NCBI GenBank assembly: GCA_035765895.1
Contig: DASTWL010000078.1
Coordinates: 34,619 to 98,618, forward strand
Origin: Verrucomicrobiia bacterium
Lineage (GTDB): Bacteria > Verrucomicrobiota > Verrucomicrobiia > Limisphaerales > DSYF01
Length of the DNA stretch: 64,000 nucleotides
Reading direction: 5' to 3'
Part shown: positions 47,739-56,413 of the stretch, piece after piece
How the letters are laid out: every line of letters starts with the position of its first letter
Numbering within the stretch: the stretch's first letter is position 1
Program-made: the position numbers and the translations under genes
Notes under the pieces: model-generated
Databases searched by the model: none
What the model saw: the letters and a program-made list of their open reading frames with translations, nothing else
Told to the model about the DNA's origin: nothing

Positions 47739-48689
47739 TCAACCGCCGATGGCCTGCGTCGTTTTGAAATGCAGTTTCGCCACCTGGCTGAGCTTTTCCG
47801 CGCCGTGCAGCTCAACAAACTTCCGGCCGGCAGCAAGCGTTGCTTCCGACGCCCCCTTCGGCAGGGGCATGCCGAATTGTTTGCCTAACTGGGCCAGCCG
47901 GCTGACGAATTCATGACGCGCCAGAATTGAGGCCGCCGCCACCGCCATGTCTTCTTCCGCCTTGTGGCGCTGGACCAGCTCGAGTTCGCGGCCTTGTGAC
48001 ATCAGGGCGCGTTCGACGGTTGCCTTGCTGCGGGCAAACTGGTCGCTGATCGCGCGCACCGGCGGCGGATTCATGCGCTGCTTCTGTCCCAACAGGTTTT
48101 CGATCACCCGTGCATGCCCCCAGGCCAGGATTGCATTCACACTGCCGAGCTTGGCATGCAGCCGGTTGTAGGCCTCGTTGCCAATCGGCACCACCGTCGT
48201 CACGCAACCCGGCGTATGCTGGATCAAGTCCGCCAGCTCGCCGATTTTTTTGTCGCTCGAAATGTTCTTCGAATCACGAATGCCCGCGTCCGCCCAGGCC
48301 TTGATGACCGCTTCGTTCACATACACACCCGCCACGCACAACGGCCCGAAAAAGTCGCCTTTGCCGCTTTCGTCCACGCCAAGCCGCGGGAGCAGCAGGT
48401 CCGGATTCAGCACGGTTTCGTAGCCGAGCTTCGCCTCCTTTATAATCTGGGGCTCGAGGACGAACTCGACGAACTCACGGGTTTCCTTGCCCTGCACCAC
48501 GAGCTTGCCGCTGTGGTAAAACACCACCCCGACTTTGCCCTTGTCGCCGGCGAAGGCAGCATGCGGCACCTGACGGAACACAAACCTGGCCTGTTCCAGG
48601 AATGCCCGCAACGAGGCCGCCTGCTCCGGGGTCAACTTGCAAGTGTAACAGTTCAGAGCTTTCACGGGTTGGATTTGAATGTTGGCCAT
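47739..48689 (-). CDS. rnhC: Ribonuclease HIII
   Basis: 316 residues. An N-terminal TBP-like substrate-binding domain (about 1-90) precedes the RNase H core with LGVDESGKGDFFGPLCVAGVYV, whose Asp-Glu-Ser/Gly-Lys-Gly pattern separates RNase HIII from HII, then IRDSKNISSDKKI and KAEEDMAVAAASILAR. It removes RNA from RNA-DNA hybrids in the cytosol. Monocistronic or co-transcribed with the M50 protease. Confidence 0.92.
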   Translation of the reverse strand: MANIQIQPVKALNCYTCKLTPEQAASLRAFLEQARFVFRQVPHAAFAGDKGKVGVVFYHSGKLVVQGKETREFVEFVLEPQIIKEAKLGYETVLNPDLLLPRLGVDESGKGDFFGPLCVAGVYVNEAVIKAWADAGIRDSKNISSDKKIGELADLIQHTPGCVTTVVPIGNEAYNRLHAKLGSVNAILAWGHARVIENLLGQKQRMNPPPVRAISDQFARSKATVERALMSQGRELELVQRHKAEEDMAVAAASILARHEFVSRLAQLGKQFGMPLPKGASEATLAAGRKFVELHGAEKLSQVAKLHFKTTQAIGG

Positions 48690-48737
48690 GCGGCAGACAG
48701 CCCGGAATCAATCCGGCTGGCGGATCAGATTTCAACG

Positions 48738-51698
48738 TCAGCGCGTCAGGATGCGATAGAACTTCTGCGGCTGGGCGGGACTGACGATCACCGGCGACCC
48801 CGCCGCATTGGTTGACCAAGGCCCCAAAATGTTCGTCGCCTCCAGCAATTTGCCGTTGCCGGCCCAGCTCAACACAAGGCTGTTGCCATTCCACGAATTC
48901 GTCAATGTCACGTCGTAGAACAGACCGGTGGCCGCCTGGTAAAGCACCGCCACGTCTTCAGGATTCAAGACGCGATTGTAAACCGCCACATCGGACAGGC
49001 TCCCGTTGAGAAAATTGTTGGCCGTTTGCAAGCTGCCGAGGCGCAGGCTGGACGGGGCGGTCTTGGGCCCCGTAGGACCGGTCCCACTCGTGTCGAGGGT
49101 GCCATCGATGTAGATGCGCAGCGCGCCGGTGCCGGCGTCACGCGTCACCCCGACGTGATGCCACTGCGCGTTATTGACCGTCTTGACGGAGGTCAGCGTC
49201 ACATCCGGATTGCCCAGACCAAAGCCAATCTTGCCGCCAACCAATGCAACGCCAAAATCATCCGTCATGCCGCTCACTTCACCGTCCACAATGCCCCGGC
49301 CGTTATACCAATTGGGCGTGCCGCCGGTCGCGCTGGTCAGAAGCCAGAAGGCAATCGAAAAATTCGTGCTGCCAATCACCCGCGGGATTTGCGTGTAACC
49401 GCTGCTTCCGTCGTAATGCACGGCCCGATGCGGCACAGCAAAGCCCGCCCCTGCCACGCCCGCCAGGCCCAGATAGCAGGTGCCCGCGTAAAAACCGTCG
49501 TTCCCTCCCACCACATCGTGCGTCACGGAACCACCGGTCTCAGCCAGCGGCCAGTAACCAGCCGGACTCGCGGACAGGAGCCAGCCGGCATACGAACCCG
49601 GCATGGCGCTGACTTCGGTTGAGTTCGCGCCTTCCCCGAACGGACCCGACGACGAAACCACGAAAAAATACGTGGTGCCATTCGCAAGGCCGGTCGCAGT
49701 GTGATTCGTGCCGACAGGGCTCGCCAACGTGACGTAAGGACCTCCGCTCACCGTGGAACGCTTGACGTGATAATTGGCCGCCCCGACCACCGGCGACCAG
49801 GTCAGTTGCACGGTGGCGTTGGAGCCCGGCCGGGCCGCCAGCACGGCGGGCGCACCGAGTGGAATGTCGCCGGGAAGTCCGCTGACGGCGAGGATGGCCG
49901 TGGTTTGGGAAGCGCCGGCCGTGGCCGGGTTGGAAAAAGTGATAGAGGCAACCGCCTGCGTGAGCCCCAGCGCCGCAAGGTTGAACGTGGTCTGATACAA
50001 GTTAGGATTGGCGGCGCCATTGTTCTCCAGTGTTAAACTGGTGCCGAGCTTCAAGCGTCCAAAACCCTGCAACGCCACATTCGTCACGGTGTAAAACCAA
50101 TCCTGCGCATTGAACGACAGCGCGGGACTCCGTGTGCCGTTGGTGAAGTTGAGCACCAGAGTGCCCACGCCACCGCCATTGGCCGATGTCGCCAGCACCG
50201 ACAGGGCACTGAACTGGCGAGGTGAGGTCATGGTCAATGTGCCGGATCGGGGATACGTGTTCCCGAGCAACAAGGCATTGGTCGTCCCGTAACCGCCCAG
50301 TTGAAACGCCGTGTAAGCATCGGCCAGGCTGGCGAAGAAGCCGTTCAGCGGCAGTCCCAGCGAACCACCGCTCAACCCGGCCTGACAGAAACAGTAATTG
50401 TTCGGGATGTCGAACGCCGACGCTCCGGGATTCGCAGGTGTGGCCGTATTGGGTGCCAGCAAGGCAGCATTAAAGCCCGTCACCGTCACCGGCCAGAGAG
50501 CAATGGCCGTGTTCAACGTGAAGTTGCGCGCGACCGCAACGCCTGAACTGTGGTTGCTGAACACGATGCTGGCGGAGTAAAATCCCGGTGTCAGGTTCGT
50601 GGCAACCGCAGCATTCAAACCCACTGTCACCATCGCCGCGCTGTTGGCAACGAGCGAACCGCCTGCCGCCGAGACGGTGAGCCAGCTCGAGGTATTGACG
50701 AGATTCCAGTTGAGCGTTGAAGGACCGGCGTTTGAGAGCACAAACGGCGTGGTCGTGGGCACTGACAACGCGCGAAACGCCGTCGCCGCAGCGAAACCGG
50801 CCGCGGGCGAAACGACGAGCGGATCCACCGCCGTGTTGATGGCCCGGGCGTAATCGGCCGGCGTGCCGCCCGCGTTGCAGGCCAGCATGTCATCGTAGAG
50901 CCACATGAATCCGCCGGGGATGTCCGCACCGGCCCGCCAGGCGGCCATCTGCGTCTGCACCTCGCTGGCGGAGTTGCCAGCCGTGCAGCCGTTCCCGTTC
51001 TTGCACCACATCCCGGGCTGCACCTTCGTGCCGCTGAAATAGCCGTTCCACGTCGCCGGATTATTGCCCGCCCCACCCGCGTAGCACTGAAGATAAACCG
51101 CGTCCACAATGCCGGTGCCCAGTTGACTGTAAACGCCCTGCCAGAAGCTGGGATTGGTGTAAGGACACAGCGTCACCTTGTAGCCGATGGACGCCAGCAT
51201 CCGGCCGAATTTCACCGCCGTCGCGACGTCATAAAGCGTCTCGTCGTCGTAATCAATGGCGTCGGCGCCGGTGGCCGCCTTCAACGCTTGAAAATTACGG
51301 TAGAGAATGCTGTCTGTGTTCGTCCCGTAGTTGTTCATCAGGGTTTGAATCGACTGGAAGTCATTCACCCCCCAGGAAGACACCGACACCTCGATGCGGT
51401 TCACGGACGTCGGCTGCGCCTTCAGCGTGGCGAGTTGCCCGGGCCACGACGCGTTGCCCACATAGGCGCCATTCGCGACAATCAACTGGTCGTTGTAAAT
51501 CAGGTTGCCGCTCGTCGCATCCACATGAATGCACCAAAGCATCACCGTTGTGTAGCCGGAAGCACGCAAGGCATTCATCGTCGCGGTGCCACCCGAATAA
51601 AACGGCCCGCCGCCAAAGATGGTCGAGGACGCCCCGGCGGGCAGCAGCCAACCCAGCCACAAGGCAACGGCGACGATCAGGCCGCCGAGCCGGCGCAT
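48738..51698 (-). CDS. Secreted multidomain protein: GH18-like barrel, Ig/BACON-like, fibronectin III and LamG domains
   Basis: 986 residues from ATG at 51698, which begins a signal peptide (RRLGGLIVAVALWLGWLLPAGA); starts up to 20 codons earlier are possible. Residues about 25-310 form a TIM-barrel-like region with DAIDYDDE (146-153), matching the GH18 DxxDxDxE catalytic signature. Then come a BACON/Ig-like domain (STLNWNLVNTSSWLTVSAAGG), a jelly-roll-like region, a fibronectin III domain (VQLTWSPVVGAANYHVKRS), a LamG/concanavalin-like domain (IAFWLLTSATGG, HHVGVTRDAGTGALRIYIDG) and a C-terminal LEATNILGPWS ... FYRIL segment common in verrucomicrobial exports. Likely a polysaccharide hydrolase or binding protein; the substrate is unknown. 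Confidence 0.75.
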   Translation of the reverse strand: MRRLGGLIVAVALWLGWLLPAGASSTIFGGGPFYSGGTATMNALRASGYTTVMLWCIHVDATSGNLIYNDQLIVANGAYVGNASWPGQLATLKAQPTSVNRIEVSVSSWGVNDFQSIQTLMNNYGTNTDSILYRNFQALKAATGADAIDYDDETLYDVATAVKFGRMLASIGYKVTLCPYTNPSFWQGVYSQLGTGIVDAVYLQCYAGGAGNNPATWNGYFSGTKVQPGMWCKNGNGCTAGNSASEVQTQMAAWRAGADIPGGFMWLYDDMLACNAGGTPADYARAINTAVDPLVVSPAAGFAAATAFRALSVPTTTPFVLSNAGPSTLNWNLVNTSSWLTVSAAGGSLVANSAAMVTVGLNAAVATNLTPGFYSASIVFSNHSSGVAVARNFTLNTAIALWPVTVTGFNAALLAPNTATPANPGASAFDIPNNYCFCQAGLSGGSLGLPLNGFFASLADAYTAFQLGGYGTTNALLLGNTYPRSGTLTMTSPRQFSALSVLATSANGGGVGTLVLNFTNGTRSPALSFNAQDWFYTVTNVALQGFGRLKLGTSLTLENNGAANPNLYQTTFNLAALGLTQAVASITFSNPATAGASQTTAILAVSGLPGDIPLGAPAVLAARPGSNATVQLTWSPVVGAANYHVKRSTVSGGPYVTLASPVGTNHTATGLANGTTYFFVVSSSGPFGEGANSTEVSAMPGSYAGWLLSASPAGYWPLAETGGSVTHDVVGGNDGFYAGTCYLGLAGVAGAGFAVPHRAVHYDGSSGYTQIPRVIGSTNFSIAFWLLTSATGGTPNWYNGRGIVDGEVSGMTDDFGVALVGGKIGFGLGNPDVTLTSVKTVNNAQWHHVGVTRDAGTGALRIYIDGTLDTSGTGPTGPKTAPSSLRLGSLQTANNFLNGSLSDVAVYNRVLNPEDVAVLYQAATGLFYDVTLTNSWNGNSLVLSWAGNGKLLEATNILGPWSTNAAGSPVIVSPAQPQKFYRILTR

Positions 51699-51886
51699 CG
51701 CGGTTCGCAGCGGGTGCAAATGCCAGGATCTTTCGGGGTGCCCATGCATCGAACACAAGATGGAGGTGGAATCATGAACGGAAAAGAACAGATTGTCGCT
51801 CCGCGGCCCGGAAGGCCCGCACGGCCGCGGTCACGCGGACAAAATATCTTCGTGCGCCCCGCCACCGGCTCGGGTAAGTCACTGGC

Positions 51887-52426
51887 ATGGATTCCTGCCG
51901 TCACATTCGCAACCTCGCGTTGATCGGCTTCATGGGCGCCGGCAAGTCCTCCGTCGGCCGCGCGGTTGCACAGATGCTCCACTTTGAGTTTGTGGACACG
52001 GACGAATTGATCGAATCCCGGACCGGCAAATCCATCACGCAAATTTTCGCCCAGGACGGCGAGGCGCATTTCCGCGAGTTGGAACGGAAGGTCGTCGAAC
52101 AACTGGACGCGGCCAGCAACGTGGTCATTTCGACCGGCGGCGGCCTGCCGACCAATCAGACCAATCTCGACCTGCTCAAACAACACGCGCTGGTCGTCTG
52201 TCTCTGGACTTCGCCGGAACGCATTTGGGAACGCGTGCGCCACCAAAGCCACCGTCCGCTCCTGCAAACGGCCGACCCGATGGCCCGCATTCGCGAGCTG
52301 CTGGACATCCGCGCGCCGTTTTACCGGCAGGCCGACGTGCTGCTCAACACGGACAACCGTTCACAGCGCCAGGTCTGTCAGCAGGTCATCCAGCAGTTTC
52401 GCCTCGCCACCGCCCAAACCGCATGA
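51887..52426 (+). CDS. aroK: Shikimate kinase
   Basis: 179 residues. Walker A GFMGAGKSSVGRAVA, the shikimate-binding DTDELIESRTGKSITQIF and FRELERKVV, and STGGGLPTNQ are diagnostic. It phosphorylates shikimate at the 3-OH in aromatic amino acid synthesis. Its stop overlaps the queG start (ATGA). No other aro genes are adjacent. Confidence 0.93.
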   Translation: MDSCRHIRNLALIGFMGAGKSSVGRAVAQMLHFEFVDTDELIESRTGKSITQIFAQDGEAHFRELERKVVEQLDAASNVVISTGGGLPTNQTNLDLLKQHALVVCLWTSPERIWERVRHQSHRPLLQTADPMARIRELLDIRAPFYRQADVLLNTDNRSQRQVCQQVIQQFRLATAQTA

Positions 52427-53472
52427 AGGAAGCCATCCGGCAACGCGCCCGGGAACTGGGCTTCGACGATTGTCGCTTCACCCACGCCGCTCCGCCCGCC
52501 CGCCGGGCCGCCTTCGATGCGTGGCTCGCCGCCGGACGGCAGGGCGAAATGGGCTGGATGGAGCGCAGCGCCGTCAAGCGCCGCGACCTGCAGGCCGTGC
52601 TGCCGGGCGCCCGCAGCATCATCACCCTCGCCGTCAACTACAACCCGCCGCCCCGGGACAATGCGACAGCCAATTCGACCGGTTCGCCAGACGAGCCGCG
52701 CGGCCAGGTCGCGCGTTACGCCCGGCACGCAGACTATCATGACGTGCTGTCCGCCCCGCTTAAAACACTGGCAGAGTTTGTTGAATCCACGAGTGGATCC
52801 AACGCGCGGTGTTTGTGGTATGTGGACACGGGCCCGATTCTCGAACGGGAGCTGGCCGAGCGCAGCGGCATCGGTTTCGTGGGCAAGCATACGAATGTGA
52901 TCAGCCGCCAGTTCGGCAACTGGATCTTGCTGGCGGAAATTTTGACGACACTCGAACTGGAACCCGATCCCCCGGAGACGAACCGTTGTGGCAACTGCAC
53001 GCGCTGCCTGGCATCGTGCCCGACCCAGGCAATCACCGCGCCCTTTCAGCTCGATGCCCGCCGCTGCATTTCCTATCTGACCATCGAGCTGAAAGGATCC
53101 ATTCCATTGGAACTGCGCTCCGCGATCGGCGACCGGATTTTTGGCTGCGACGACTGTCTGGCCGTGTGCCCATGGAACCGCTTTGCCCAGGCGGGACGGC
53201 TGTTGCACCCGCACGCCCGGCCCGACCTGACGGAGCCTGCCCTGCTCGAACTGCTCCAGCTCGATGAGGCGCAGTTCAAACGGCGGTTTGCCGGAACACC
53301 GCTGCTGCGCTCGAAACGCCGCGGCTTGGTGCGCAATGTGTGCGTGGCGCTGGGCAATGTCGGCACGGCCGCTGTTCTCCCAACGCTGGCCAGGGCGACG
53401 AGTGATCCGGAACCTTTGATTGCTGAACACGCCCGCTGGGCCGTGGCTCAAATCAACAGCAGAAAAAAATGA
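52423..53472 (+). CDS. queG: Epoxyqueuosine reductase
   Basis: 349 residues from the ATG overlapping the aroK stop. YVDTGPILERELAERSGIGFVGKHT is the QueG core with the catalytic Asp, and two ferredoxin-type cluster motifs follow: CGNCTRCLASCPTQAI and CDDCLAVCPWNRFA. The C-terminus (NVCVALGNVGTAAVLPTL, HARWAV) is HEAT-like. The cobalamin enzyme performs the last step of queuosine synthesis in tRNA. Its stop codon lies in the stem of the convergent act-operon terminator. Confidence 0.94.
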   Translation: MKEAIRQRARELGFDDCRFTHAAPPARRAAFDAWLAAGRQGEMGWMERSAVKRRDLQAVLPGARSIITLAVNYNPPPRDNATANSTGSPDEPRGQVARYARHADYHDVLSAPLKTLAEFVESTSGSNARCLWYVDTGPILERELAERSGIGFVGKHTNVISRQFGNWILLAEILTTLELEPDPPETNRCGNCTRCLASCPTQAITAPFQLDARRCISYLTIELKGSIPLELRSAIGDRIFGCDDCLAVCPWNRFAQAGRLLHPHARPDLTEPALLELLQLDEAQFKRRFAGTPLLRSKRRGLVRNVCVALGNVGTAAVLPTLARATSDPEPLIAEHARWAVAQINSRKK

Positions 53473-53493
53473 GGCAGGCACGAAGCCTGCCTC
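53463..53493 (-). terminator. Terminator of the act/cco-like operon
   Basis: Minus strand: GAGGCAGGC/GCCTGCCTC stem (53471-53493) with a 5-base loop, then A and TTTTTTT (53463-53469). It overlaps the queG stop codon and lies about 45 bases after the last cytochrome gene of the minus-strand operon. Confidence 0.85.
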
Positions 53494-53538
53494 ATTCCAA
53501 AAAAAATTTCCGGTCGTGATCCGAATTGCTCCGGCCGT

Positions 53539-54147
53539 TTATTTCACTTGCAGGAGTTCATCCGACGTCCACGGCTGGCTGTGGCTTGCCGTGGCCGCCC
53601 GCTCAGCGGCGACTTGTTCCGGCGTGATTTCCGAGGCCTTGTTGCCCCACGAATTGCGCATGTAGGTCAGCACTGCCGCCAAATCTTCATCCGGCATCGC
53701 CGCGCCCATGGCCGGCATGGCCAGCGCCCATTGCTCGCCTTTGACCGTGATCGGTCCGTTCAACCCATGCAACGGAATACGAATCAAGCGGGCGGGCACA
53801 TCGCTGAGCACCCATTCGGAGCCGACGAACGGAGGCGCCTGCCCGGGCTTGCCAAGGCCGTCCACGCCATGGCAAAGCGCGCAAACCTGCTCAAAAACCA
53901 ACTTCCCGCGCGCCAGGGCGCGGTCGGCGCCGGAGGCGGGCTGGAACAAGGCGAGTTGCTCCTCGCTGCGGTAGGGAGCGTAAACCTCCTGACTGAACCA
54001 GCCGCCCTCGCTGTCAAAGTAAAGCGCCCCGGCAAAGAAAAGCACAAGGAGCGACACCATCATCCAGATGGGGACGTTGGCCGGGCCGGCCGTCGGTTCC
54101 GCATCCACCGCGCCACGCACGTTGATTGATTTGGTGTTCTGACTCAT
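53539..54147 (-). CDS. Membrane-anchored monohaem cytochrome c
   Basis: 202 residues. One membrane helix (VPIWMMVSLLVLFFAGALYF, about 25-44), then a class I cytochrome c domain with CALCHG (Cys89, Cys92, His93) and a probable axial Met in LAMPAMGAAMPDEDLAAVL. The domain lies in the periplasm. It is the last gene of the alternative complex III operon and starts 4 bases inside the CcoO-like gene. It may play the role of CcoP, though CcoP usually has two haems, or may carry electrons to a distant oxidase. Confidence 0.85.
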   Translation of the reverse strand: MSQNTKSINVRGAVDAEPTAGPANVPIWMMVSLLVLFFAGALYFDSEGGWFSQEVYAPYRSEEQLALFQPASGADRALARGKLVFEQVCALCHGVDGLGKPGQAPPFVGSEWVLSDVPARLIRIPLHGLNGPITVKGEQWALAMPAMGAAMPDEDLAAVLTYMRNSWGNKASEITPEQVAAERAATASHSQPWTSDELLQVK

Positions 54148-54974
54148 TTCGCTGACAAAGGAGCTTCGTGCAGGGGAACGTCCGAGCGCAGGCTGAGCAG
54201 GTAGGCCGCGAGTTCGCGGGCCCGGTCCGTCGGGACAATTTCGTAGCCGGGTTCTGGCGCGAATTCACCCGGGAGCTTCAGTGCGTCTGGCGACGGATAG
54301 CGGCCGATTTTGCGCTTCTCGAACAAAAACCGGTAAGGCGGCATGGTGGAACCCGGAACCACGCTGGCCGGAGCATACAGATGATTCAATTGCCAGTTCA
54401 GGTCCGGCTTGCGCACGCCCACATTGGCCAGATCCGGCCCGAGCCGTTGCGCGCCCAAAAAGACCGGACTGTCCTGCAGGTAATCTGCCGCCACATTGCC
54501 GCGCCGGCCCCACCCCCGGTCGATGTCAGCACCAATGGGACGAATGCGGATTTCATACTTCGCGCCCGTTTTCTTCAAGGCAGCATCCGCCTTGTCGGAA
54601 TGGTCCTTGTCCACCGCCCGGAAAATGTCCTTCGGCAGCGCGGCCAGTTCGGCCTCACTCAAATTTGCATCGAGTTCCTTCAACGCCTGTTTGACGGCGG
54701 GTGCGTTGGTGCCCAGTTCATCGAGCACCACGTCAAACACCGTGCCCGTCTGCCGCACCTGCTGGCTGTGACAGGTCACGCAGCCGTTGGCGCGATAAAC
54801 CTGCGCCCCCTGCTCCGCCTGTCCCGGACGGCGCGACGGATACAGATCGCCGGTGCCGGTCACTGTGGTGATGTCCTTGCGGCCGACCTGCAATTGCGGC
54901 GCCAGCACGAGGCCAAACCACGAGCTCGCGAGCGCCACAAAGCCCGCGAGAAAAACAATCGCCCCCGAGTTCAC
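54144..54974 (-). CDS. CcoO-like membrane-anchored monohaem cytochrome c (cbb3 subunit II-like)
   Basis: 276 residues from a GTG start that overlaps the TGA of the CcoN-like gene (GTGA). One N-terminal helix (AIVFLAGFVALASSWFGLVL), then GAQVYRANGCVTCHSQQVR (haem Cys65-Cys68-His69), RGWGRRGNVAADYLQDSPVFLGAQRLGPDLANVG and LYAPASVVPGSTMPPY with axial Met211. These are the CcoO landmarks. Between the haem motif and RGWG lies an extra stretch of about 75 residues (roughly 75-150) that ordinary CcoO lacks. Its partner CcoN-like protein has no metal ligands, so this subunit must serve electron transfer rather than feeding an on-site oxygen centre. Confidence 0.83.
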   Translation of the reverse strand: MNSGAIVFLAGFVALASSWFGLVLAPQLQVGRKDITTVTGTGDLYPSRRPGQAEQGAQVYRANGCVTCHSQQVRQTGTVFDVVLDELGTNAPAVKQALKELDANLSEAELAALPKDIFRAVDKDHSDKADAALKKTGAKYEIRIRPIGADIDRGWGRRGNVAADYLQDSPVFLGAQRLGPDLANVGVRKPDLNWQLNHLYAPASVVPGSTMPPYRFLFEKRKIGRYPSPDALKLPGEFAPEPGYEIVPTDRARELAAYLLSLRSDVPLHEAPLSAK

Positions 54975-56413
54975 GCCTTCACCTCCGCCGTCGTCATGGT
55001 CGCTGTCATTTCGCTCACCGCCGGCCGCCAGCAGGCCCGCGCGCGCTTGAGAAGCACGCCAAACACATTCAGAGCCAGCAACACGGTGCCCAAAGCCCAC
55101 AACAGCTCACCGGCGCTCGCTGCGCGAATCGGCATGAGCGCGCCTTTCGCCACGTCCAAAAAGACGACGTCGGGCTGATTAAGCTTTGCGCCTTGCTGCC
55201 AGCCGCCGATCAAACCCGGCAACGCCATCAACAGAACGCCCCCGGCCGCCAGCCAGAAATGCAGGCGAACGAAACCCGTCACCGGCCAGTTAAGGTCGGC
55301 AACTTTCGGCACGACGTGATACATGCCGCCCAGCGCAATCAACACGAAGAACCCCTGAACGAGCAGGGTCATTTGCGCAGGACGAACCAATGTGAACTGG
55401 GTTTGCGCCACGAAGGCGCTCACGGCGGCGACCAACGCCGCCAGCACCAGCAGCGCCGCACTCCAGGAAAAGAATTTTGCTTCCGCCGCAGGCGCCGCCC
55501 CGCCGGAGGAGCGCCGCACGTTGTCAAAATGCGCAAGCGTTGGCACCACGGCAAAGACAGCCGCAATGCTGCTCAAGGTGCCGATCCACGCCGGCAACGG
55601 CCCGCCCATCGGGATGCCGGTCCAGCTGCCAAACACCATCAAGGTAAACAGGGCGAACAGCGCGGTGTTGGCGCTGTAGAGCCCCCGCCCCGCCAGTTTG
55701 GGGACGAAATACAAGGCTGCGCCCATGCCAAACAAACCGAGGACGACGAATTGGAGGTTGTTCAGATACCAATCGGCAATGATGGCCTGCGCCACTCCGC
55801 GCACGGGCGTCACATCGACCAGCAGAACGGCCGTGGACAAAATCCACGGAAACCAGAAATACGCGCTGATTACGAACCAGAGGGAGGGATACATCTGCCG
55901 GTCCCGCCGTTGATGCACCGTGAGCAGCCCCACAAATCCAAGCAGCAGTGACGCGCCAAAAATCATGAACATGGCATACTTGGGCATGGCCATGCCCTCG
56001 TAGCCCGTGCTGCCGCCGCAAAGGACTCCAAATGCACCAATCAGCACGCCCAAGTTCCAAAGCAGGGCTCCCAGCAGGCCCATTGCAGGCGCGGCCAGCG
56101 GAGTGCGCCCCAGCCGCGCCCCCAGCCACAACGCCAGTCCGTATCCCGCCGGCAGGCAGAAGCCATACAACAGCGCGGCCTTGCTGAACGGCAGAATCCG
56201 GCCGTAGCTGAGCCACAGGTCATCGGCAAACAGATCCGGCTTGTGAAAACTCATCGAGGCCAGCAACGCCGTCACGGCCGCCGCCAGCAGCCAGAGCGAC
56301 GCTCCGGCAAACAAGGCCAGCAACGGCACACGACAGGACGCGTCGATGGCTCCGGTCGTCGGCGTGGCTGAATCAGAAATGGATCGGGTCTCGCTCATGC
56401 GGCGCCGGCTCAT
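54971..56413 (-). CDS. CcoN-like membrane protein lacking all haem/CuB ligands (degenerate cbb3 oxidase subunit I)
   Basis: 480 residues, about 12 membrane helices. CcoN landmarks remain: LWLSYGRILPFSK, DWYLNNLQFVVLG, ALYFVPKLAGRGLYS, GMYHVVPK and LHFWLAAGGVLL. But aligned to CcoN the low-spin haem His of GRLRPLHTN is Ser77, the CuB His of WWYGHN is Asn218, the CuB His-His of WAGPHHLH falls in FGSWTGIPMG without any His, and the two His of GHVHAG are Gln347 and Thr349. Only five His exist in the whole protein, none at these sites. It cannot bind haem b, b3 or CuB as CcoN does. It overlaps the CcoO-like gene and follows the alternative complex III genes, suggesting a structural or quinone-interacting role. 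Met6 is an alternative start. Confidence 0.85.
   Translation of the reverse strand: MSRRRMSETRSISDSATPTTGAIDASCRVPLLALFAGASLWLLAAAVTALLASMSFHKPDLFADDLWLSYGRILPFSKAALLYGFCLPAGYGLALWLGARLGRTPLAAPAMGLLGALLWNLGVLIGAFGVLCGGSTGYEGMAMPKYAMFMIFGASLLLGFVGLLTVHQRRDRQMYPSLWFVISAYFWFPWILSTAVLLVDVTPVRGVAQAIIADWYLNNLQFVVLGLFGMGAALYFVPKLAGRGLYSANTALFALFTLMVFGSWTGIPMGGPLPAWIGTLSSIAAVFAVVPTLAHFDNVRRSSGGAAPAAEAKFFSWSAALLVLAALVAAVSAFVAQTQFTLVRPAQMTLLVQGFFVLIALGGMYHVVPKVADLNWPVTGFVRLHFWLAAGGVLLMALPGLIGGWQQGAKLNQPDVVFLDVAKGALMPIRAASAGELLWALGTVLLALNVFGVLLKRARACWRPAVSEMTATMTTAEVKA

Noticed and set aside
51776..51923. 49-codon plus-strand frame with GGAGG before the ATG and a Walker-like ATGSGKS
   Set aside because: It overlaps the aroK start in another frame, is Arg/Pro-rich and too short for a P-loop fold; the motif is probably chance.
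54971..56413. Functional cbb3 oxygen reductase
   Set aside because: The six ligand histidines are absent by alignment, so catalysis at a haem-copper centre is not credible despite overall similarity.
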